From Nonomuraea fuscirosea (GTDB lineage Bacteria; Actinomycetota; Actinomycetes; Streptosporangiales; Streptosporangiaceae), in contig NZ_PVNG01000003.1 of assembly GCF_003001935.1 (NCBI RefSeq), positions 620,001 to 684,000 of the forward strand: 64,000 nt of DNA, written 5' to 3'. The translations under genes were made by a program, and so were the position numbers. Position 1 is the first letter of the stretch. Every line of letters begins with the position of its first letter. The notes beneath the pieces are model-generated. The model searched no databases. It saw nothing but the letters and a program-made list of their open reading frames with translations, and was not told the DNA's origin. Positions 52,355 to 61,511 of this stretch are shown here, piece by piece.

Positions 52355-53638
52355 ATGGACATCGTCCTCGGGATATTCGTGCTGGCCGGGATCGTGGCCG
52401 CGGTGATGGCGTTCCTGGACTCGGGCCTGCCCTGGCGCGGCGGTCCGCCGCCGGGTGAGGCCGGGATCCGGGCGGCCGTCCCGACCTTCCGGGTGGTGGC
52501 GCTGGGTCTGCCGGGCTCGGGCAAGACGCTGCTGCTGGCCAGCATGTACAACGAGCTGCAGACGCCGTCGCGGCAGAGCTACTACCTGTCGGCGGCGGAG
52601 GGTGACGTGGCCAGGCTGACCGGCTGGTTCGCGCAGATGGCCGACACCACGCGGGCCGATCAGTGGCCGCGGGGCACGTTCACCAGCGAGACCCGGCACT
52701 TCTCCTTCGGGGTCAGGGCCAGGGCCGGGGACACGGTGCACGAGGTGCTCCGCCTGGACCTGCTGGAGTACGCCGGCGAACTGCTCACCGACGCCGCCGA
52801 GACCGACTCCGGCCGGCGTACGGAGCTGTTCGACCAGGTCCGCTCGGCGCACGCGCTGCTCGGCATCATCGACGGCGGCCGTATCCGCCAGCACCTGGAC
52901 GGCGACCCCCAGGGCTGGACCGAGCTGCACCGCACCCTGAACATCCTCGTCCCGCACCTGATCGGCGCGAGCTGCCCGGTCAGCTTCGTGGTCACCAAAT
53001 GGGACCTGCTGGCACACCTGCACCAGGATGAGAACACCCGGCTGGCCCTCGTACGCGACCTGCTGATGTCCAACGAGCACTTCCGCACCCTGGTCCGGCT
53101 GCACAGCGACCGGCGCGTGGTCCGGCTCATCCCGGTCAGCGCCGTCGGGCCGGGCTTCGCCTCGGTGGACGCCTCCGGGCACGTGGTGAAGAACCGCAGC
53201 GCCCAGGCCAGGCCCGCCTACGTCGACGTCCCGCTCTCGGCCGTGGTCCCGGACCTGTTCGACCAGGCCGAGATGGGCCTGGACGCCACACTGCGCGCGG
53301 CACTCCGCGAAGAAGCCCGCCACCACCTCTGGCGAGCCCCGCTGGAACGCCTCCGCACAGCGGCCATGCTGACCTTCCAGACCTCGGGACGCGCCCTGCT
53401 GCACGCCCTCGGCTCACCTGCGGCGGCCGTCGCCGGGGACGTGCTCATGGGGATGTTCCTGGACTCCCGCGCCATGATCGCCGGACTGGGGCGGCCGGGC
53501 GCCGGAGCGCAGGCGGGCGAGGCGGAGCGGCGGATCGATGAGTTCGTCCGCGTCCGGCGGCAGGTGCTGCAGGACATGCGCGCCAAGCCGGCCATGCTGG
53601 AAGGCCGGCTGCCCAGCTCCCGCCTGCCGGAGCGCTGA
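52355..53638 (+). CDS. Membrane-anchored TRAFAC-like P-loop GTPase
   Basis: A 427-residue protein: one N-terminal membrane helix (about residues 3-20), a Pro/Gly linker, then a P-loop domain starting near residue 45. Walker A is ALGLPGSGKTLLLAS; a DLLEYAGE segment fits the Walker B/switch II position; VVTKWDLL fits the G4 NKxD motif (TKWD); LIPVSAVG fits G5 (SA). These place it among TRAFAC-type GTPases such as the bacterial double-GTPase/conflict-system families, though I cannot assign it to a named one. The C-terminal third is helical. The next gene follows after 2 bases and encodes another membrane protein, so the two probably act together at the membrane. Function unknown. Confidence 0.7.
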   Translation: MDIVLGIFVLAGIVAAVMAFLDSGLPWRGGPPPGEAGIRAAVPTFRVVALGLPGSGKTLLLASMYNELQTPSRQSYYLSAAEGDVARLTGWFAQMADTTRADQWPRGTFTSETRHFSFGVRARAGDTVHEVLRLDLLEYAGELLTDAAETDSGRRTELFDQVRSAHALLGIIDGGRIRQHLDGDPQGWTELHRTLNILVPHLIGASCPVSFVVTKWDLLAHLHQDENTRLALVRDLLMSNEHFRTLVRLHSDRRVVRLIPVSAVGPGFASVDASGHVVKNRSAQARPAYVDVPLSAVVPDLFDQAEMGLDATLRAALREEARHHLWRAPLERLRTAAMLTFQTSGRALLHALGSPAAAVAGDVLMGMFLDSRAMIAGLGRPGAGAQAGEAERRIDEFVRVRRQVLQDMRAKPAMLEGRLPSSRLPER

Positions 53639-53640
53639 CC

Positions 53641-54282
53641 ATGGACGCCCACGGATGGCCGAAGACGACGGACGTCCACGGATGGCCGTTCCTGATCGCC
53701 CGCGGGCACCGCGCCGGCTACCGCACGCTCCTGGCGCCCGCGCCGCTCCTCGCCGTCGGCGACCACACCGTGCTCGCCGACCACGTCGAGCCCGGCGCGG
53801 TGCCGGACCGGCCCGGCGTCATCGCGCTGACCACCCCTTCCGGGCGGCCGATCAGCGTCGTCCACGCCACCCGCCAGGTCTCCGCGGCCGACCTCGGCCA
53901 GGCCGACGCCCCCAGGGACGAGCACGGCCGCCCCCTGCACCTCCTCTACGGGTTCGTCTGCCTCCACGCCCGCACCGTCACTCCCGACGAAGCCGACCTC
54001 CGCACAGCACTCACCACCGCCCTGACCGTCTACCGGACGTTCCTGGCGAACGAGAACGGCTTCGCCACCGAAGCGGCGAAGCCGTTCCCGCTGCGATCCA
54101 CGCTCGAACCGGCAGCCCCCGAGCGGCACCGGGCCGTGGCGCGCATCGCGGTGGCGGCGGTCGTGCTCGCCGTGCTGCTCGCGGGCCTGCGCTGGGTGGG
54201 GGTCCCGGACGAGCCCTCGCCGCCCGGGCCCGCCCCCACCGTGCCCGCCGACACCAAGCCCTGCCCTCCGGGCTGGGGCTAA
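53641..54282 (+). CDS. Partner membrane protein of the GTPase cassette
   Basis: A 213-residue protein with no family I recognise. The soluble N-terminal part (about residues 1-160) has a beta-rich start (FLIARGHRAGYRTLLAPAPL) and a helical end (DLRTALTTALTVYRTFLANE). One membrane helix follows (about 165-182, AVAAVVLAVLLAG) and a Pro-rich outside tail. It starts 2 bases after the GTPase stop with no room for its own promoter, so translation is probably coupled. Its stop overlaps the convergent GH76 stop by 4 bp. The conserved job may be to receive or regulate the GTPase signal; this is inference. Confidence 0.65.
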   Translation: MDAHGWPKTTDVHGWPFLIARGHRAGYRTLLAPAPLLAVGDHTVLADHVEPGAVPDRPGVIALTTPSGRPISVVHATRQVSAADLGQADAPRDEHGRPLHLLYGFVCLHARTVTPDEADLRTALTTALTVYRTFLANENGFATEAAKPFPLRSTLEPAAPERHRAVARIAVAAVVLAVLLAGLRWVGVPDEPSPPGPAPTVPADTKPCPPGWG

Positions 54283-55790
54283 CGGGTGATGTCGAGCCGG
54301 TCGAGGTTGAGGAAGTTCGACCCCATCTCCAGCTGGATCGTGTTGTACCCCCGAGCCAGGTTCACGCCCAGCACGGACGTGTTCCACGTGCCCCAGCCGC
54401 CGGTGGAGGCGAACGGCTGCCCGGCGGCGACCTGGGCGCCGTTCACCAGCACCCGGCGGGTGGCGTCGCCCGCGCCGGCGGCGTAGCGGAAGCGCAGCTG
54501 GTGCGCCCCGGCGGAGGCCACGTTGACGTGGAACGTGAGCGTCTGTCCTGAGGTGTTCCAGCCGGCGAGGTAGCCGCGGCCGCTGAAGCCGGGCTGGCTG
54601 CTCTCGGCGCCGATGCCGGACGGCCGCGCGTTCTCGGCCTCGTAGACGCCGTTCTCCGGCTGAAGCCCGGCGTTGCCGTCCGGCTGGACGATCTGCAGCG
54701 TGCTGACGGCGGCGGCCGCGGTCAGGCTCTGCAGGTACGTGCCGGGCGCCGGGGCCGACCAGTCCGGGCCCACGAGGTTGTCGGACGTGCGGCGGTGCTG
54801 CCACGCCTGGGTGGCGTTGCGCTGCAGGAACGGCAGGTACTGGCGCTGGCCGTGCTCGGTGACGAGCGTGTTGAGCCCGCGGATCAGCCGCGCCTTGAAG
54901 CCGCCGCCGTCATTGACGCCCTCGTGCAGCACCGTGCCGCCGTTGGTCAGGTTGGCGGTCGCCCAGTCGGCCGCCGCGCGGGCGTCGGCCAGGTAGGAGG
55001 CCGTCCCGGTGACCTTGTTCAGCGCGGCGGCGGCGCTGATGTAGGTCCCGAAGTTGTAGGTGAAGTCCCATTTGACCAGGGTGCCGGAGCCCTCCAGGTG
55101 GTCGTAGACGTGCCCCGACTCCTGGAGGTTCGCCTTGATCCAGTCGAACAGGCTCCGCGCCCGGGTCAGGTAGCTCGCGTCGCCGGTGGCCGTGTAGAGC
55201 TTGGTGGCGGTGAGCACGGCCGGGGCGTTGGTGGCCACGTTCTTCTGGTTCCGCGTGTTGTTCTGCCACCAGATGCCGCCGCCGTACGTGGAGTCCTGCT
55301 CGGCCCAGATACGGTCGAACAGCGACCGCGCCCGGTCCAGGTACGTGGTGTTCCCGGTGATCTCGTACGCCCGCGCACTGGCCAGCGCCCACCAGCCCAG
55401 GTCGTCGTTGAAGTCGTTCTCGAACGTCGGGTAGTAGGCGAGGAAGCCGGCGTACACGTCGTCGATCATCCTGCGGTAGGTGGCGCTGCCGGTGCGCTGG
55501 TAGGCGTCCATCACCAGCTCCCACAGCTGGGCCTCCCACCAGAAGTCGGTGTAGCGGCCGTTCTCGGGGCCGTGCGCGTGCTCGTGGATCTGCCGGTCGC
55601 TGTTGGTGTAGAAGTACTTCTTCGCCGGGTCCCAGAAGGTCGCGACGAAGGCCGACATGGCGGCGTCGGCGTCGGCGGGGACGTGGGCCGGGGTGCGGCC
55701 TCCGGCGGGAACGGCGGCGTGGGCCGGCTGGATCGGCTGGAGGAAGGCCGCCGACAACAGAACACCGGCGGCCGCGACGCGTAACTTCAT
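54279..55790 (-). CDS. Secreted GH76 endo-alpha-1,6-mannanase with CBM
   Basis: A 503-residue exported glycosidase. The signal MKLRVAAAGVLLSAAFLQ ends near PAHA (about 26). The GH76 (alpha/alpha)6 barrel spans about residues 35-370. It has the catalytic Asp pair in ENDFNDDLGWW and aromatic-rich repeats (YTDFWWEAQLWELVM, GGGIWWQNNTRN, VKWDFTYNFGTY). A C-terminal CBM6/35-like beta-sandwich (about 380-503, YEAENARPSG to LNLDRLDITR) should bind the polysaccharide. It cuts alpha-1,6-mannan backbones, for example in yeast mannan or actinobacterial lipomannan. It is last in an operon with the ABC transporter and GH125 genes, 11 bp after the binding-protein stop. Confidence 0.92.
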   Translation of the reverse strand: MKLRVAAAGVLLSAAFLQPIQPAHAAVPAGGRTPAHVPADADAAMSAFVATFWDPAKKYFYTNSDRQIHEHAHGPENGRYTDFWWEAQLWELVMDAYQRTGSATYRRMIDDVYAGFLAYYPTFENDFNDDLGWWALASARAYEITGNTTYLDRARSLFDRIWAEQDSTYGGGIWWQNNTRNQKNVATNAPAVLTATKLYTATGDASYLTRARSLFDWIKANLQESGHVYDHLEGSGTLVKWDFTYNFGTYISAAAALNKVTGTASYLADARAAADWATANLTNGGTVLHEGVNDGGGFKARLIRGLNTLVTEHGQRQYLPFLQRNATQAWQHRRTSDNLVGPDWSAPAPGTYLQSLTAAAAVSTLQIVQPDGNAGLQPENGVYEAENARPSGIGAESSQPGFSGRGYLAGWNTSGQTLTFHVNVASAGAHQLRFRYAAGAGDATRRVLVNGAQVAAGQPFASTGGWGTWNTSVLGVNLARGYNTIQLEMGSNFLNLDRLDITR

Positions 55791-55801
55791 CGAGTGCTTC
55801 C

Positions 55802-57082
55802 TTAGTTGAGGTTGTTGTCCTTCAACACCCGGTCACCCTGCTGCTGCGCCTGGGTGAGGGCCTTCTGCGCGTCGGCCTTGCCCTCCAGGAAGAGCTGCAG
55901 GTTCGGGATGACGGCCTCCTCCTCCATCGGCGCGTAGCCGGCGCAGGCGGGGCGGGTCTTGGCGGTCTTCAGCGTGTCGAGGATCGGCTTCCAGAATGGG
56001 TCGCCGGAGAAGAACGGATCCTCCGAGGCCTGGACGTTGCCGGGGATGTTCAGGCTGGTCTTGGCCCACAACATGGCGTTGTCCTTCTCGGCCGTCCACC
56101 ACTTGGCGAACTCCCAGGCCGCGTCCTTCTGCTTGGCCGCGCGCGGGATCACCAGGCCGAAGCCGCCCATGAGGCTGGCGTTGCCGCCCTGGGGGCCGCT
56201 CGGCGGCGGCACGATGCCGAAGTCGAGGTCCTTGCCGTACTTCTTGTACGTGGTGATGTTCCACGGCCCGGTGAGGATCATGGACACCTTGCCGGTGGCG
56301 AACGCGTCGGTGCCCTCGCCGAGGCCCTTCTCGAAGCCGCTCTGGTAGACGCCCGCCTTGATCATGCGGCTCCACAGGTCGAGCGTCTGCAGGCCCTGCG
56401 GGCTGTTGAAGGCGGTGCGCGAGCAGTCGTCGGTGACCATCTGGCCGCCGGCCTGGGCCAGGTACATGCTGAACAGGCCGGCGTCGTCCATGGACAGGCC
56501 GGCGCGGACGAGCTTGCCGCCCTCGCGCTTGGTCAGCTTCACCGCGGCCTGCTCCAGCTCGGCCCAGGTCTTCGGCGGTTCGACGCCGGCCGCCTTGAGG
56601 TGGGCCTTGTTGTAGAACAGGGCGCGGGCGTCGACCGTGAGCGGCAGCCCGTACAGCTTGCCGTCGTGGGTGAGCTCGCGCACGGCCTCGCCGTAGAAGC
56701 GGTCGGTCGGGATGTTGTCCTTCTTGAGCCGCTCGTCGAGCGGTTCGAGCACGTTCTTGGGCGCGTAGCTCGCGGTCCGCCAGCGGTCCCAGAACATGAC
56801 GTCGGGGGCCTGGCCGGAGGTGGAGGCGGTGAGGAACTTGGTGAGCATGTCCTCCTGGACGACGTACTCGACCTGGATGTTGGGGTGGGTCTTGTTGAAG
56901 GCCGCGGTCATCGTCCTGAACTGCTGCTCGCCCTCTCCGGACCAGTCGCCCCAGAACTTCAGCCGCACCACCCCGTCCGCGGACGAGGAGGAGGACGAAC
57001 CGGAGGAGGCGCAACCAGTGGTGATCACCGTGGCGACGGCGAGGGCGGCGGCTGCCAGCCGCCTGGTCAGGGTCGCGTGCAT
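55802..57082 (-). CDS. Sugar ABC transporter substrate-binding lipoprotein
   Basis: A 426-residue family-1 extracellular solute-binding protein. The signal ends in the lipobox VITTGCAS (Cys near 24), followed by a Ser-rich linker. The domain shows VRLKFWGDWSGEGEQQ, the GQAPDVMFWDRW segment, and GLPLTVDARALFYNKAHL, all typical of oligosaccharide-binding proteins. It lies downstream of the two permease genes and upstream of secreted GH76. Expected ligand: alpha-1,6-manno-oligosaccharides, inferred from the locus. Confidence 0.92.
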   Translation of the reverse strand: MHATLTRRLAAAALAVATVITTGCASSGSSSSSSADGVVRLKFWGDWSGEGEQQFRTMTAAFNKTHPNIQVEYVVQEDMLTKFLTASTSGQAPDVMFWDRWRTASYAPKNVLEPLDERLKKDNIPTDRFYGEAVRELTHDGKLYGLPLTVDARALFYNKAHLKAAGVEPPKTWAELEQAAVKLTKREGGKLVRAGLSMDDAGLFSMYLAQAGGQMVTDDCSRTAFNSPQGLQTLDLWSRMIKAGVYQSGFEKGLGEGTDAFATGKVSMILTGPWNITTYKKYGKDLDFGIVPPPSGPQGGNASLMGGFGLVIPRAAKQKDAAWEFAKWWTAEKDNAMLWAKTSLNIPGNVQASEDPFFSGDPFWKPILDTLKTAKTRPACAGYAPMEEEAVIPNLQLFLEGKADAQKALTQAQQQGDRVLKDNNLN

Positions 57083-57112
57083 CGGCGGCTCACTTCCTTT
57101 CGTGAAGACATG

Positions 57113-57979
57113 TCATTGGAGGCCGGAGCCGGTGAAGGCCAGCCCCCGGGTGAGGTAGCGCTGCGCGAAGGCGAACAGCAGCAGGGTGGGCGCCATGGCG
57201 ACGATCGATCCGGCCATGAGCGGCCCGTAGTCGGTCTGCTTGTTGAAGGAGAAGGCGGCCAGGCTCATCTGGATCGTGTTCATGTCGGGGTCGTTCAGCA
57301 CGATCAGCGGCCAGAGGAAGCCGTTCCAGCCCGCGACGAACGTGAAGACCGCGAGCGTGGCCAGGGCGGGACGGCACAGGGGCAGGTAGATCTTCCAGAA
57401 GATGCGGAACTCGGGGCAGCCGTCCACCCGGGCCGCCTCGCCGAGGTCCTTCGGCAGGGCCAGGAAGAACTGCCGCATCATGAACACGGAGAACGCGCCG
57501 ACCGCGCCGGGCAGGATGACCGCCCAGTACGTGTTCAGCAGCCCGACGCCGCCCTGCCCGGTGAGGTCGTTCCCGCCGACCAGCGGCATGCTGCGGACGA
57601 TGATGAACGACGGCACCAGCGTCACCACGGCGGGCACCATCATCGAGCCCAGCAGCAGCCGGAACAGCACCCGGCTGCCCCGGAACGGCAGCCGCGCGAA
57701 GGCGTACCCGGCCAGCGACCCGAGCATCAGATTGGTGACCACCCCCGCCACGGCCAGCAGCATCGAGTTGGCGAAGTGCCGCGCGAACGGCACGGTGGTG
57801 AACGCCGACCAGTAGTGCTCGAAGGTGATCGAGCTCGGCAACCACTTGATCGGCAGCGCGATGATCTCGTCGTCGGGCTTGAGCGAGGTGCTGAGCGACC
57901 ACAGGAACGGCAGCAGCATGAACAGTCCGACGACGGTGAGCACGCCGTAGAACAGGGCGATCCTGATCCGCCTGGTCAT
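57113..57979 (-). CDS. Carbohydrate ABC permease, MalG type
   Basis: A 288-residue inner-membrane permease with six predicted helices. The EAA-type cytoplasmic loop for ATPase contact is seen in DLGEAARVDGCPEFRIFWKI followed by LPLCRPAL. Its ATG overlaps the stop of the MalF-type gene (57976-57979), so the pair is translationally coupled. No ATP-binding subunit is encoded in the locus; actinomycetes usually use a shared MsiK-type ATPase. Confidence 0.93.
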   Translation of the reverse strand: MTRRIRIALFYGVLTVVGLFMLLPFLWSLSTSLKPDDEIIALPIKWLPSSITFEHYWSAFTTVPFARHFANSMLLAVAGVVTNLMLGSLAGYAFARLPFRGSRVLFRLLLGSMMVPAVVTLVPSFIIVRSMPLVGGNDLTGQGGVGLLNTYWAVILPGAVGAFSVFMMRQFFLALPKDLGEAARVDGCPEFRIFWKIYLPLCRPALATLAVFTFVAGWNGFLWPLIVLNDPDMNTIQMSLAAFSFNKQTDYGPLMAGSIVAMAPTLLLFAFAQRYLTRGLAFTGSGLQ

Positions 57980-58914
57980 GTCTCGTCACTCCGGTTGATC
58001 CGCATGTTGATCACGGTGACGGCCACGATGATGAGGAACAGCGTGAACGCCTGCGCCGAGGCGTAGCCCATCTGCAGCCGGTTGAAGGCGGTCTCGTAGA
58101 TCTGGTAGACGGGCGTCAGCGTCGAGTTGCCCGGACCGCCCTTGGTCATCACGTACGCCTGGTCGAAGAGCTGGAAGGCGCCGATCAGCGACAGCGTCGT
58201 GACGAACAGCGTGGTCAGCCGTAGCTGCGGCCAGGTGACGTGGGCGAACGTCGCCCAGCGCCCGGCCCCGTCCAGGGCGGCGGCCTCGTACAGGTGTGTG
58301 GGGATGTTCTGCAGGCCCGCCAGGTAGATCAGCATGTTGGAGCCGACCCCCTGCCACAGCGTGACCAGCACGATCGACACCATGGCCGTGCTGCTGTCGC
58401 CCACCCAGGCCGGGCCGGGGATGCCGAAGAAGCCGAGGATCTCGTTGATCGGCCCGTAGTGGCTGTTGAGCATCCAGGTCCACACCGTCGCCGCGGCCAC
58501 CGGCGAGGTCACCACGGGGATGTAGTAGATGGTGCGGAAGACGCTCATCGCCGGCAGCCTGCTGTTGAGCGCCACCGCCAGCAGCAGCGAGGCGGCGATC
58601 ATCACCGGGACGAACATCGCGCAGTACAGCAGGATGTTCTTCAGCGTGGTGAAGAAGGTGGCGTCCTCCAGCAGCCTGGCGTAGTTCTGCAGGCCGGTCC
58701 ACTGCGGCGGGGTGAAGACGTCGTACGAGGTGAAGCTCAGGCCGAGCGCGCCGGCCACGGGCAGCACGGTGAAGATGAGGAACAGCACCATCGGCGGCGT
58801 GGCGAACAGCACTCCGGCCCGCGCCTGGTGCCGCGACATCCGGGACCGCCGCTGCTTCGCGTGGCCGGGTGAGGCCCGGCCGACCGCGGGCGGGCCGGCC
58901 AGCGTCCGGGTCAT
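57976..58914 (-). CDS. Carbohydrate ABC permease, MalF type
   Basis: A 312-residue permease. After a basic cytoplasmic N-terminus (HAKQRRSRMSRHQARAG) come six helices, with the EAA loop in LYEAAALDGAGRWATFAHVT. The start is ATG 58914, sharing ATGA with the GH125 stop; the longer frame upstream is a shadow of GH125. It forms the transmembrane channel with the MalG-type protein encoded next. Substrate inferred from the flanking mannanases. Confidence 0.92.
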   Translation of the reverse strand: MTRTLAGPPAVGRASPGHAKQRRSRMSRHQARAGVLFATPPMVLFLIFTVLPVAGALGLSFTSYDVFTPPQWTGLQNYARLLEDATFFTTLKNILLYCAMFVPVMIAASLLLAVALNSRLPAMSVFRTIYYIPVVTSPVAAATVWTWMLNSHYGPINEILGFFGIPGPAWVGDSSTAMVSIVLVTLWQGVGSNMLIYLAGLQNIPTHLYEAAALDGAGRWATFAHVTWPQLRLTTLFVTTLSLIGAFQLFDQAYVMTKGGPGNSTLTPVYQIYETAFNRLQMGYASAQAFTLFLIIVAVTVINMRINRSDET

Positions 58915-60185
58915 GTCAGCGCCACCTCCATGGCGAACTGCGCGTACAGGCTGTTGGCCCAGCCGAACCAGGGGCGGGTGAAGACGCCGGGGTCGTCGGG
59001 GTCCAGGCTCTCGTGCATGTATCCGGTGTCGGCCGTGGTGGCGGCCAGCATGTCCAGCAGTTCGGCCCGCTCGGCCGGGTCGGTGCTGGTGAGGCCCTGC
59101 ATGGCGAGGGACATCGGCCAGATGTGCCCGGGCTCGGTGTGCGGGCTGCCCACGCCGCGGGCGTGCTTGCCCGAGCTGTAGTGCGGGTTGCCCGGGCTGA
59201 GCACGAAGGCCCGGGTGCCGCGGTACGTCGGATCCGTGGCCGGCCGGTATCCCAGGTAGGGGATGGACAGCAGGCTCGGGACGTTCGCGTCGTCCATGAG
59301 CAGGTGGTTGCCGAGGCCGTCGGTCTCGTACGCGTAGACGGGCCCGTGCTCGGGATGGTCGACGACCGCGTACCGCCTGATGCCCTCCTCGATCTCGGCG
59401 CGCAGCGCGGCGGCGTCGCCGGCCAGGGCCGTGTCGGCGTAGAAGTCGCGGGCGAACGCGGCCACGTGGCCGAGGACGACGACCGCGAACATGTTGGCCG
59501 GGACGAGGAAGCCGTAGGTGCAGGCGTCGTCGCTGGGCCGGAACGCCGAGCGGACCATGCCGGTGTACCCGCATTCAGGCCCGCGCCCCTCGTTGACCAG
59601 CGTGTCCGTGGGCTGCTGGGGGTGCGGGCGGACGAAGCTGTACGGCGAGGACCCGGGGCGCTGCTCGGCCCGCATGGTCGCCACGGCCACGGTGAGCATG
59701 CGGTGCACGGCCTCGTCGAACACCTCCGTGTCGCCGGTGACCGTCCAGTAGAGGTGCAGCAGCCGCAGCGGATGGCACAGGGAGTCGAGCTCCCACTTGC
59801 GCTCCCAGACCCAGGGCGTGAGCCGGGTCCGGTCGTCCTGGTGACCCATGCCGTCGGGGCCCTCGTTGAACGCGTTGGCGTACGGGTCGAGGGCGACGTA
59901 CCGTGCGTGGCGGCGGATCACGCCGCGGATCATGGCGCGCAGGTCGTCGTCGGCGGCGGCGTGGCGGACGTACGGCTCGATCTGGGCCGCGGAGTCGCGC
60001 AGCCACATGGCCGGGATGTCGCCGGTCAGCACGAACGTGGTCCCGTCCGGCAGCCGCCTGACCGTGGTCTCCAGCGTGTTGAGGAAGCACTGCTCGAACA
60101 TGGCGGCGGCCTCGGGGAACCGGGGCTCCAGCTGTGTTCGTACGCGGTCGGCCACGTCGTGCAGCACAGTTGGGACAGCGTTCAC
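58911..60185 (-). CDS. GH125 exo-alpha-1,6-mannosidase
   Basis: A 424-residue cytoplasmic glycosidase of family GH125. Visible hallmarks: TGDIPAMWLRDSAAQIEPYV, the FNEGPDGMGHQDD segment, WERKWELDSLCHPLRL, and LMDDANVPSLLSIPYLGY, together with the late GHIWPMSLAMQ. Removes single alpha-1,6-linked mannose from imported oligosaccharides. GTG 60185 is chosen over the in-frame ATG 60218 because AGGGA lies six bases before it and none precedes the ATG. First gene of the operon toward the permeases, binding protein and secreted GH76, and divergent from the GntR/LacI regulator. Confidence 0.9.
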   Translation of the reverse strand: MNAVPTVLHDVADRVRTQLEPRFPEAAAMFEQCFLNTLETTVRRLPDGTTFVLTGDIPAMWLRDSAAQIEPYVRHAAADDDLRAMIRGVIRRHARYVALDPYANAFNEGPDGMGHQDDRTRLTPWVWERKWELDSLCHPLRLLHLYWTVTGDTEVFDEAVHRMLTVAVATMRAEQRPGSSPYSFVRPHPQQPTDTLVNEGRGPECGYTGMVRSAFRPSDDACTYGFLVPANMFAVVVLGHVAAFARDFYADTALAGDAAALRAEIEEGIRRYAVVDHPEHGPVYAYETDGLGNHLLMDDANVPSLLSIPYLGYRPATDPTYRGTRAFVLSPGNPHYSSGKHARGVGSPHTEPGHIWPMSLAMQGLTSTDPAERAELLDMLAATTADTGYMHESLDPDDPGVFTRPWFGWANSLYAQFAMEVALT

Positions 60186-60186
60186 G

Positions 60187-60255
60187 CGTTTCCCTTCATG
60201 AGGTGCGCGAGATGTCATCTGAGGGAAACGTAGGAACCAAGTTGTCATAAGTCAA
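60187..60255 (-). promoter_or_regulatory. Promoter and inverted repeat before the GH125 operon
   Basis: On the minus strand, TTGACT (60255-60250) and TACGTT (60232-60227) are 17 bp apart, a good sigma-70-type promoter. Overlapping the -10, CGTTTCCCT (60187-60195) and AGGGAAACG (60222-60230) form a perfect 9-bp inverted repeat that may be an operator or a leader hairpin. The adjoining stretch to 60300 is unusually AT-rich. Confidence 0.55.
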
Positions 60256-60329
60256 TATGTTTCGATGGTTCAATTTATGAGATGATATATACCTAGACGT
60301 GCTGACATACCAAGCTATGAAGGGGAAGA

Positions 60330-61454
60330 GTGGCAGCGAGAGGCCCGCTCCTGTACGAGCGGATCATTGATTACCTCCTCGACGAGGTCCGGCGGGGCGC
60401 ACTGACCCCCGGCGACCGCGTCCCCTCGGAGATGGAGCTGGCCGAGCGGTTCGAGGTCAGCCGGATCACCTCGAAGAAGGCGCTGGAGATCCTCCGGCAG
60501 GCCGGCGTCGTGCACCGGGTCCGCGGCAAGGGCTCGTTCGTGGCCACGGAGCTGCCCGACCTCGACTCCCTGGCGCTCTCCCCGGTCCGCGCGGCGGCGG
60601 AGGGCGAGCGGGTGCCCGGCACGATCGCGATGATCTATCCGGACGCGTCCGAGGCGTACGGGCTCGAACTGCTCTGCGCGGTCGAGGAGCGCTGCGCCGA
60701 GCGCGGCATCACCCTGGTGATCAAGCGCACCCGCGGCAGCCAGGAAGAGGAGGAGAAGGCCATCGAGTCGATGGTCGACGCCGGGCTCGCCGAGGGTCTG
60801 ATCGTCTTCCCCGTGCACGGCGAGTACTACAACGCCGGCCTGCTCCGCACCATCCTCGACGGCTATCCGCTCGTCCTCGTGGACCGCTATCTCGCCGGCA
60901 TCCAGGTGTGCGCCGTGCACACCGACAACGTCGCGGCCGCGCGCGCCCTGACCGAGCGCCTGTTCGACCAGGGGCACCGGCACATCGCGTTCGTGTCCCC
61001 GCCGCCGGAGAACACCTCCAGCATCGAGGAGCGGCTGGAGGGCTTCCGCGCCGCCTTCACCGGGCGCGGCCTGTCCCTCGACTTCGTGCACCAGCTGACC
61101 GACCTGTCCAGCACGCTGCCGGGCGCCTTCACCCCCGACAACGTACGGGCCGACGTCGAACGCATCCGCGCCTTCCAGGCCCGCGAGCCCGAGGTGACCG
61201 CGTTCGTGGTGTGCGAGTACAACCTGGCGCGCGTCATGGGCCGGGCCATCGCCGGGACGGAGCCGCGGCCGCTCATCGCCTGCTTCGACTCACCCCTCGA
61301 CCCGGTCGCCGGGCCGCACTTCCTGCACGTCCGGCAGGGGCAGCGGGAGATGGGCCGGCAGGCGGTCGACCTGCTGCTCGCCCAGATGCGCGGCGAGCCC
61401 GTACCACCACGCTCCATCATCCCCTTCTCGATCGTCGACCCCGAGAAGACCTGA
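60330..61454 (+). CDS. GntR-LacI hybrid transcriptional regulator
   Basis: A 374-residue regulator. The N-terminal GntR winged helix (about residues 5-75: LLYERIIDYLLDEVRRGALT, then PSEMELAERFEVSRIT and KKALEILRQAGVVHRVRGKG) is fused to a LacI-type periplasmic-binding-like effector domain (about 95-370: TIAMIYPDASEAYGLELLCA, EGLIVFPVHGEYYN, VDRYLAGIQVCAVHTDN). AraR-like architecture. GTG 60330 follows AGGGGAAG. It is divergent from the GH125 operon and precedes the cytoplasmic GH76, so it most likely controls the mannan locus with a manno-oligosaccharide as effector. Confidence 0.92.
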   Translation: MAARGPLLYERIIDYLLDEVRRGALTPGDRVPSEMELAERFEVSRITSKKALEILRQAGVVHRVRGKGSFVATELPDLDSLALSPVRAAAEGERVPGTIAMIYPDASEAYGLELLCAVEERCAERGITLVIKRTRGSQEEEEKAIESMVDAGLAEGLIVFPVHGEYYNAGLLRTILDGYPLVLVDRYLAGIQVCAVHTDNVAAARALTERLFDQGHRHIAFVSPPPENTSSIEERLEGFRAAFTGRGLSLDFVHQLTDLSSTLPGAFTPDNVRADVERIRAFQAREPEVTAFVVCEYNLARVMGRAIAGTEPRPLIACFDSPLDPVAGPHFLHVRQGQREMGRQAVDLLLAQMRGEPVPPRSIIPFSIVDPEKT

Positions 61455-61511
61455 CCCCGGGCAAGAGCCGGCCCACGACCCCGAGACCACCTGAGCACGG
61501 AGGACCCACCC

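Noticed and set aside
49541..53404. 1287-codon minus-strand frame
   Set aside because: Shadow of the LuxR, amidohydrolase and GTPase genes, with no recognisable domain.
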